Assembly (NCBI GenBank): GCA_002343775.1
Contig: DDSH01000020.1
Location: 1,159-6,897 of the forward strand
Reading direction: 5' to 3'
Length of the DNA stretch: 5,739 bases
Source: Anaerolineales bacterium UBA2395
GTDB taxonomy: Bacteria > Chloroflexota > Anaerolineae > Anaerolineales > Villigracilaceae
Positions 1-4,751 of this stretch are shown here, in pieces. Both the position numbers and the translations under genes were made by a program. A model generated the notes under the pieces. The model had not been told where the DNA came from. It saw only the letters and a program-made list of their open reading frames with translations, and did not search any database. How positions within the stretch are numbered: the first letter of the stretch is position 1; each line of letters begins with the position of its first letter.

Positions 1-536
1 TCCAGCAGATCGAGGCGTGAAAAGACCTTGCCCGGTGCCGACATAAGCGCGGCGAGCAGGTCAAACTCCGAAGGGGTCAGGTCTGCGCTGCGCCCTGCCA
101 CCAGTACTTCGCGAGTCTCGCGGTCGAGCGAAAGGTCGAGCACTTTCAAACTTTCACCTGCGGGTTTGTTCTTTCCGGCGCGGCGCAATACATTTCGAAC
201 TCGCGCCATCAACTCGCGCGGCTTGAATGGCTTGGTCACATAATCATCGGCACCGAGTTCAAGCCCCACCACCTTGTCCTCATCCTCAACTTTTGCCGTC
301 AGCATGATGATGGGTGTATCCTTCCCGGCACGGTGGGCATATAAAAAGTCGTATCCGTTCATTTCCGGCATCATGATATCGAGCACCACCAGATCGGGAT
401 TTTCCCTGTCTGCTACTTCCAGCGCCTCCCGCCCGTTATGCGCCGTAACGACACGAAATCCCTCCTGCATCAAATAACTTTGCAAAAGAGAGACCATGCG
501 GCGTTCATCGTCCACGATCAGAATGGTTTGTGACAT
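1..536 (-). CDS. OmpR/PhoB-family DNA-binding response regulator (C-terminus cut by window edge)
   Basis: This is the output half of a two-component system: a cytoplasmic transcription factor phosphorylated by a partner histidine kinase. The 178 visible residues show a complete receiver domain (about 3-118) with the acidic pair D9/D10 (ILIVDDE), phospho-acceptor D53 (VVLDIMMPEMNG), switch Thr T80 (IIMLTAK) and the conserved Lys K102 (DDYVTKPFKPREL). After a short linker comes the start of a winged-helix domain (LTPSEFDLL, then PGKVFSRLDLL), which is typical of OmpR/PhoB. Roughly the last 45-50 residues, including the recognition helix, lie beyond base 1. The ATG at 536 gives the usual MSQTILIVDDE opening, and no in-frame alternative fits better. 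There is no convincing Shine-Dalgarno upstream. It is the last gene of the locus in the window. A histidine kinase may follow outside it, and regulation of the neighbouring transporter is plausible; both points are inferred. Family assignment is very safe, but the target genes are unknown. Confidence 0.96.
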   Translation of the reverse strand, partial: MSQTILIVDDERRMVSLLQSYLMQEGFRVVTAHNGREALEVADRENPDLVVLDIMMPEMNGYDFLYAHRAGKDTPIIMLTAKVEDEDKVVGLELGADDYVTKPFKPRELMARVRNVLRRAGKNKPAGESLKVLDLSLDRETREVLVAGRSADLTPSEFDLLAALMSAPGKVFSRLDLL

Positions 537-542
537 GAATTC

Positions 543-551
543 ATTATCCCA
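543..551 (-). promoter_or_regulatory. Candidate extended -10 promoter for the response regulator (possibly leaderless)
   Basis: On the minus strand the sequence TGGGATAAT sits here: a TG-N extension followed by GATAAT, which matches TATAAT at five of six positions. No good -35 hexamer is seen 16-18 bases upstream, as is common for extended -10 promoters. Only six bases (GAATTC) separate the hexamer from the ATG at 536, so transcription would begin at or very near the start codon. That fits the lack of a Shine-Dalgarno site. It is a motif call only. Confidence 0.35.
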
Positions 552-580
552 TAAATGCTGTGAAGAAAATATGTGGATTA

Positions 581-610
581 AAGTACCCGCCTCATGCAAG
601 GCGGGTACTT
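581..610 (-). terminator. Perfect 11-bp hairpin after the small membrane-protein gene; possible weak terminator
   Basis: The arms AAGTACCCGCC (581-591) and GGCGGGTACTT (600-610) are exact reverse complements around an 8-base loop. The hairpin lies 22 bases past the stop codon of the 633-1076 gene and before the response-regulator start. On the minus strand it is followed by TTTAATCC at the stem base and a looser ATTTTCTT about ten bases on, so the U-tract is poor. It could be an inefficient intrinsic terminator, an mRNA-stabilising 3' end, or a regulatory palindrome. The minus orientation is chosen because all the genes lie on that strand. Confidence 0.5.
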
Positions 611-632
611 GATACGGGTCTACAGTTTGCGG

Positions 633-1076
633 CTACGCCTCATCCTTTTTCTCATCTCCCTGCGCAGACGGAGTCTCCGCTGTTGGAGTAGTGGGTGTAA
701 TGGTTTGCGTTGCATGGACGTTCACCAGTCGCCAGCCGCTGCGCTTGAAGAGAGTGTACCCCAGCCAGACCAACCCACCGAGGATTGCCAGCCGGAACAA
801 CCCGAAGACGGGGCTGAGGAGCGAGAAGCCGCCCCGCTCGCCGGGGTGGAAACTGCCTTTATTCATGCGTCCGTCATACCCGCGTGCGCCATTTTCTCCT
901 TGGGTCATGTCACCATCAAATCCGCGTTTGTGTGCGAACAGTGTGGAGAGTTCTTCGGCGGTTAAATCTGCGCCTTGCACAAGCCCCACGCGGTAGCCCG
1001 CAAAGCCAACGCCCGTCAACACAACCAGCCCGACTAAAACGGCGAGCACTCGCCAGATCCATTTTGTATTTTTCAT
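633..1076 (-). CDS. Small two-helix membrane protein of unknown function (147 aa)
   Basis: I do not recognise a named family. The protein opens with a short basic segment (MKNTKWIWR) and a hydrophobic helix at about residues 8-28, which could be a signal anchor. A Gly-rich, charged loop of about 60 residues follows (30-88, with repeated RG/DG/GE pairs such as RGFDGD, ARGYDGR and GERGGF). A second hydrophobic segment spans about 88-110 and ends in a KR stop-transfer pair. The last 30 residues are Thr/Pro-rich and end in an acidic/basic tail (DEKKDEA). The positive-inside rule suggests both termini in the cytoplasm and the Gly-rich loop outside. The ATG is supported by GGAGGT four bases upstream, and the stop is TAG. 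It sits between the permease and the response regulator, so an accessory subunit or membrane sensor for either is possible but unproven. Coding status rests on the strong ribosome-binding site, sensible membrane topology and clean placement. Confidence 0.8.
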   Translation of the reverse strand: MKNTKWIWRVLAVLVGLVVLTGVGFAGYRVGLVQGADLTAEELSTLFAHKRGFDGDMTQGENGARGYDGRMNKGSFHPGERGGFSLLSPVFGLFRLAILGGLVWLGYTLFKRSGWRLVNVHATQTITPTTPTAETPSAQGDEKKDEA

Positions 1077-1096
1077 GTTTACCTCCAGTTGTAAAC
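1077..1096 (-). promoter_or_regulatory. Strong ribosome-binding site inside a GTTTAC-N8-GTAAAC inverted repeat
   Basis: Minus-strand GGAGGT (1081-1086) lies four bases before the ATG at 1076 and fixes that start. It overlaps a short palindrome with 6-bp arms at 1077-1082 and 1091-1096 and an 8-base spacer, so the core of the ribosome-binding site falls in the loop and one arm. This could be an operator half-site pair, a small translational hairpin, or chance. Confidence 0.6.
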
Positions 1097-1104
1097 TTTC
1101 TGAA

Positions 1105-1133
1105 ATTATCCTATGCCCTTGTCATAAACTCAT
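1105..1133 (-). promoter_or_regulatory. Candidate promoter for the small membrane-protein gene
   Basis: The minus strand carries GATAAT at 1105-1110, five of six to the sigma-70 -10 consensus. Seventeen bases further upstream is ATGAGT (1128-1133), a poor three-of-six -35 match. Initiation would fall near 1098, giving a leader of about 22 bases that contains the GGAGGT ribosome-binding site. The local context (ATAGGATAAT) resembles that before the response regulator (ATGGGATAAT). The promoter would let the gene be expressed apart from the transporter operon. Confidence 0.35.
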
Positions 1134-1180
1134 GGAGGAATGATGTGGAAGTTGTGTAGGTGGACGATAGTCCATGCCGA

Positions 1181-3574
1181 TTATTCGTATGCCAGCGTAT
1201 CTCTTACCGTTAAACTAGATGCCCGTCTTGCGGGGAGTGCGCTTGCTAGGGTACCGAGCACAATGGTGAAGATCAACCAGGCGATGATGCCTGATGCTCC
1301 GAAGACTGGCGGCATGGGGGCGGTCAGGATCGCCATTCCCACGCCGTAGCACAAAACATTGGTGATGGGGATGGAGAGGAAAATGCTGATCGCCCAGCTA
1401 AGGATGCCGATGACCATGCCTTCAGTGATGACAATGGCTTGAATATCGCCATTGCTGGCGCCAATGGCACGCATCACCCCGATCTCGCGGGTACGTTCCA
1501 GCACATTAATGCTCATCGTACCCATCAAGCCCAGTCCGCCGACGATGGCGATCAAGGTAGCCATGACTAGCATGAAATATACAAGGATGTCTGTCTGTGC
1601 CTTTTGGTCGCGGATGAAGTCTGCGCCCAACTGCGTGGATTGGATCTGGATGCCGCGCTCTTCGAACGCCGCCTGAATCTGGTCGTTGATGCGTCGTTGT
1701 GTCGCCGAGTCATGCTGGCTTGTGACGATTCGCAGGGAATATGCCATCTCCGGTTGACCCACAAGCATGCTCAGGTATTCATAATTGACATACAACAGCG
1801 GCGGGCTGACATTACCGGTGATGCTGTACGTGCCGACGATAAGCCAATCCGTTTTCTTGCCGTCGATGTCGATGGTTAGCCAGTCGCCAACCTTCAAATC
1901 GGGGAAGATGTTTAGCAGATGATTGCCGATGACAATGGCATTCTCATCGCCCGGCTCCAGCCAGCGACCGGATGTGATGATGGGGTCGATCAGGATCGAG
2001 GTCGAAGGAGGCGCTACGAATAGAATTTGAGTGCCCGCGTCCTCGCTATCCCTTTCGAGGGTGCCTGTCCATTCCAGCCAGCCTTCCGCGCTTTCCACGC
2101 CGGGGATGCTCATGGCGATGTTGGCGACTTTGTCGTAACGATAGCCTTTGTCGAACGCGATGTTGATATCCGCAAGGAAGTAGCCTTGAATATCCTCAAT
2201 GGTCTTGTCGAAAGATGCCCACAGGTTGTACACGGCGATGAAGACCGCGCCTCCCAGCACAAGCGTGAATAGGGTCAGCCCCAGCCGGGTCTTGCGCCGG
2301 AACGTGTTCCGCAGCGAAATGCGGATGGGGCGGGGAATCAAGACTGAATTCTTGTTGACCGATTCATCCTTAATCTTTGCGTTGCCGCCCAGCCCATAAT
2401 CGCTCAATGCTTCGCGGACGGTGACTCTTACGCTGTTGTAGATCGGCAGGATCGCCGCCAGAACCGGCACAACGATGGCGACAATCACCTGTTGAACCAG
2501 CGTCGATGTGTAACCCTCGTATGGTGCAGGGAAGAAGTTCAGCCATTGCGCCATGCCGCCGCCGATGGTTTGCGCCGCCATATTTGCCAACGGAACCGCA
2601 ACCAACAGCGATCCCAAGCCGAAGCCGAAGATCAACACAATATACATTCCAAAAATTTGAAATGTGCTTCCGCCCGTCGCTTTCATAATGCCGATCTGAC
2701 GTGTGTGTTGGGTCATCAGGGCAGTGATGGTGTTGACGATCAGGAAGCCGCTCAACAAAACGGTCAGATATCCAAGGATGGCCAGCACAAAGAACACACC
2801 TTGCGTAATGCTGTAGGCAAAGTGATGACCCGGTTCATACACGCTCACAAAGTACACCGTTGAGCCAGCGCGCTCAAGCATATCCGCCACCGCTTGTGCC
2901 ACTTCGGTCACATGCTCGGCGTCGGTCTGTTTTTCCAGCACGCTGATCGAAAGTCTGCCGTAGTTCTCGGTGTTTCCGCCCAGCCATTCGAGTGTATCCG
3001 GTGTGACATACGCATTGACCTGTTGCGCAAGATTATAAGGAAAGCCAGTTACGGCATGCATGTACCCGGTAAATTTCAACTCACGCCGCTTGCCGTTATC
3101 CAGTTCGATCAAGATCGTATCGCCAGGTAGATAACCCAGCGACATCGCGCTGGCATCAAGTATGGTCTCCTTGTCGCCGTATTTGGGCACGCTGGTTTCA
3201 CCGAGTGCAGGCTTGAGCAAATTCAGTGTGAGATCATTTGGGTCTTCGACAGCGGTGAAACTGATCTGCACATACGTCCCATCATTACGCACAATGCGCG
3301 CGCCGACCGACGAATATCCCTCCACTGTATCCACGCCGGGGATTTCCTTCGCTGCCTTCACCAGGTCATCGTTTAGCGGGTAGGCATACACCTCCGCTTC
3401 CGACGGATTCGCGGAAAGATAATCGCCGTCCATGCTTTCGTTCATGTACAAGCCCAGGTTGTTGTTGAAGCCGACCGCAAATGCCCCAACGGCAATGGTG
3501 ATGATCGTCAGGAACGTGCGTCCGCGATTGCTCCAAAAATCAGCCCAGACCTTTTTCCAACGGCTGGAGATCAT
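1181..3574 (-). CDS. FtsX/MacB-type ABC transporter permease, duplicated two-module form (797 aa)
   Basis: This is the membrane subunit of a type VII (MacB/LolCE/FtsX-like) ABC exporter, which couples ATP hydrolysis in the cytoplasm to movement of an extracytoplasmic domain. Two homologous halves are visible, each with one N-terminal helix, a large extracytoplasmic domain and three C-terminal helices. Helices fall near 19-38, 258-288, 306-330, 358-382, 431-451, 662-690, 712-735 and 762-782. Each half has the FtsX coupling motif: TRQIGIMKATGGS (291-303) and TREIGVMRAIGAS (695-707). Each also has the closing helix motif: LPIYNSVRVTVREAL (376-390) and LPARRASSLTVRDTLAYE (780-797). The extracytoplasmic domains keep a shared IPGV-x3-EG core (78-86 and 490-498). 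The ATG at 3574 is preferred over an upstream GTG at 3592, because GGAGGGG lies nine bases before the ATG and the ATG overlaps the ATPase stop as ATGA. The length is like other double-FtsX permeases such as the YbbP type. The substrate cannot be inferred. Confidence 0.93.
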   Translation of the reverse strand: MISSRWKKVWADFWSNRGRTFLTIITIAVGAFAVGFNNNLGLYMNESMDGDYLSANPSEAEVYAYPLNDDLVKAAKEIPGVDTVEGYSSVGARIVRNDGTYVQISFTAVEDPNDLTLNLLKPALGETSVPKYGDKETILDASAMSLGYLPGDTILIELDNGKRRELKFTGYMHAVTGFPYNLAQQVNAYVTPDTLEWLGGNTENYGRLSISVLEKQTDAEHVTEVAQAVADMLERAGSTVYFVSVYEPGHHFAYSITQGVFFVLAILGYLTVLLSGFLIVNTITALMTQHTRQIGIMKATGGSTFQIFGMYIVLIFGFGLGSLLVAVPLANMAAQTIGGGMAQWLNFFPAPYEGYTSTLVQQVIVAIVVPVLAAILPIYNSVRVTVREALSDYGLGGNAKIKDESVNKNSVLIPRPIRISLRNTFRRKTRLGLTLFTLVLGGAVFIAVYNLWASFDKTIEDIQGYFLADINIAFDKGYRYDKVANIAMSIPGVESAEGWLEWTGTLERDSEDAGTQILFVAPPSTSILIDPIITSGRWLEPGDENAIVIGNHLLNIFPDLKVGDWLTIDIDGKKTDWLIVGTYSITGNVSPPLLYVNYEYLSMLVGQPEMAYSLRIVTSQHDSATQRRINDQIQAAFEERGIQIQSTQLGADFIRDQKAQTDILVYFMLVMATLIAIVGGLGLMGTMSINVLERTREIGVMRAIGASNGDIQAIVITEGMVIGILSWAISIFLSIPITNVLCYGVGMAILTAPMPPVFGASGIIAWLIFTIVLGTLASALPARRASSLTVRDTLAYE

Positions 3575-3590
3575 GATGAGACTCCCCTCC
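3571..3590 (-). promoter_or_regulatory. Translational-coupling junction: GGAGGGG site plus ATGA stop/start overlap
   Basis: The permease ATG (3574-3572) and the ATPase TGA (3573-3571) share bases as ATGA. The Shine-Dalgarno GGAGGGG (3584-3590) lies within the last ATPase codons, nine bases before the ATG. This decides the permease start and implies translational coupling, which would keep ATPase and permease levels matched. Confidence 0.85.
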
Positions 3591-4710
3591 ACGACAGATT
3601 TTCACCGTTGTGTTTGTTTGCCAAATGATGCAGCGCCTCACGCGTGACCTCAGACTGATTCAGCAATTCTGCGAGTTGGTCATACCCGATGGCGAGCACT
3701 TCCACAGGCGTCGATTCTGAAGCGCGGATGGAGGCACGATGCTTCGATTCGTGAAAAAACTCGATTTCGCCGAAGACTTTCCCGGGTCCGAGCTGAAGCG
3801 CGACTACATCCGATTGATTCGGGCGTGGCAGGATCACTTCCACAGTCCCTTCGGTGACGATGTAGAACGTATCCGCATTCGTGCCTTCCGAGAGGATCAT
3901 CGCGCCTGCATTGAAGTTCATCTTCTGAGCAACCTTTGTTGCCTGCAAGAGTTGGTTGTGGGTGAGCGTAGGCATGGCTTTCGCTACGAATTCATTCACG
4001 ATCTCGCCGTCTGCGATGAGGGCGGTGCGATGAGTGCGTTTTGCCAAGCCGCTGTCATGCGTGACGATAATGATGGTCTTACCCTTGGCAACGAGATCAT
4101 TGAACAGCGCAAAGACTGATTCAGCAGTTTTCGAGTCAAGGTTACCCGTGGGCTCGTCTGCGATGACCACGGGCGGGTCGTTGGCGAGGGCGCGCGCAAT
4201 GGCGACGCGCTGCTGCTGTCCGCCGGAGAGGGCGGTGGGAAGTTTGTGCGCATGTTCAGCCAGCTCAACCAGTTCGAGTAGATCCATAGCCCGTTTACGT
4301 CGCTCGTTGATTGGGTAGGTGCGGCAGAAGTCCATTGGCAGCATGATGTTCTCGATAACCGAGATCATCGGCAAAAGTTGAAAGAACTGGAAGACGATGC
4401 CGAGGTTCTTGCCGCGCCAGCGCGCCATGCGGTTCTCGTTCAACCCATGCACGCCGGTGCCATTGACCCATACTTCGCCGTTCGTGGGGCGGTCGATGCC
4501 GGTGATCATGTTGAGCAGGGTAGTCTTGCCGCTGCCCGATTTGCCGATGATGCTGACGAATTCGCCCGCTTCGATCTTTAAATCTACGTTTTTGAGCGCA
4601 TGGTAATCGCCGACTGCCGTCTTGTAATTTTTGTTGACATCGCGCAGGTCGATAATGGCGCGGTCTTCAACATTTTCATCCGCTTTGGGTTTGAAGAAAG
4701 AGATAGCCAT
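3571..4710 (-). CDS. ABC transporter ATPase (MacB/LolD type) fused to a C-terminal cyclic-nucleotide-binding-like domain (379 aa)
   Basis: This is the cytoplasmic ATPase subunit that should pair with the adjacent permease. The nucleotide-binding domain covers about 20-245: Walker A GKSGSGKT (56-63), Q-loop Q108 (VFQFFQLLP), signature LSGGQQQR (161-168), Walker B VVIADE with D185 and catalytic E186, D-loop GNLD (189-192) and H-loop H218 (VTHD). All key residues are intact, and the Q-loop and PTGNLD wording is typical of the MacB/LolD/FtsE group, whose members usually end near residue 230. Here about 130 further residues follow. Residues 250-355 resemble a Crp-like cNMP-binding fold: an acidic ILSEG-x4-FYIVTEGTVEV strand region, then FGEIEFF (G314/E315) and HRASIRA (R325-A-S), matching the phosphate-binding cassette. 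The ATG at 4710 has AGGAA seven bases upstream. A TTG 75 bases further up would overlap the adaptor gene and adds nothing conserved. Ligand-gated transport is an inference. Confidence 0.93.
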   Translation of the reverse strand: MAISFFKPKADENVEDRAIIDLRDVNKNYKTAVGDYHALKNVDLKIEAGEFVSIIGKSGSGKTTLLNMITGIDRPTNGEVWVNGTGVHGLNENRMARWRGKNLGIVFQFFQLLPMISVIENIMLPMDFCRTYPINERRKRAMDLLELVELAEHAHKLPTALSGGQQQRVAIARALANDPPVVIADEPTGNLDSKTAESVFALFNDLVAKGKTIIIVTHDSGLAKRTHRTALIADGEIVNEFVAKAMPTLTHNQLLQATKVAQKMNFNAGAMILSEGTNADTFYIVTEGTVEVILPRPNQSDVVALQLGPGKVFGEIEFFHESKHRASIRASESTPVEVLAIGYDQLAELLNQSEVTREALHHLANKHNGENLSWRGVSS

Positions 4711-4717
4711 AAGAAAA

Positions 4718-4722
4718 TTCCT
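4718..4722 (-). promoter_or_regulatory. Ribosome-binding site for the ABC ATPase
   Basis: Minus-strand AGGAA lies seven bases before the ATG at 4710 and supports that start. It begins immediately after the intergenic hairpin at 4723-4748, so folding of that stem leaves the site just exposed. Confidence 0.65.
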
Positions 4723-4748
4723 GTAAGGCGGGGATAAACCCACCTTAC
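4723..4748 (-). promoter_or_regulatory. Intercistronic hairpin between adaptor and ATPase genes
   Basis: The arms GTAAGGCGGG (4723-4732) and CCCACCTTAC (4739-4748) pair over ten positions around a 6-base loop, with one G-U wobble in the minus-strand RNA. The hairpin fills most of the 41-bp gap, starting three bases past the adaptor stop codon and ending just before the ATPase ribosome-binding site. On the minus strand TTTTCTT follows after a five-base gap. It could act as a partial terminator, an mRNA processing or stability element, or a structure tuning ATPase translation. Confidence 0.6.
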
Positions 4749-4751
4749 TTG

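Noticed and set aside
594..996. Plus-strand open frames of 123 and 101 codons opposite the small membrane-protein gene
   Set aside because: Neither has a convincing ribosome-binding site or domain, and one starts inside the hairpin loop. The minus-strand frame has a strong ribosome-binding site and sensible membrane topology.
1161..1174. Short hairpin (TGGAC-N4-GTCCA) just after the permease stop, considered as a terminator
   Set aside because: The stem is only five base pairs and no T-run follows it on the minus strand.
3575..3592. An upstream GTG start adding six residues to the permease
   Set aside because: The ATG at 3574 has GGAGGGG at proper spacing and the ATGA overlap with the ATPase stop. 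The GTG would lie on the ribosome-binding site itself.
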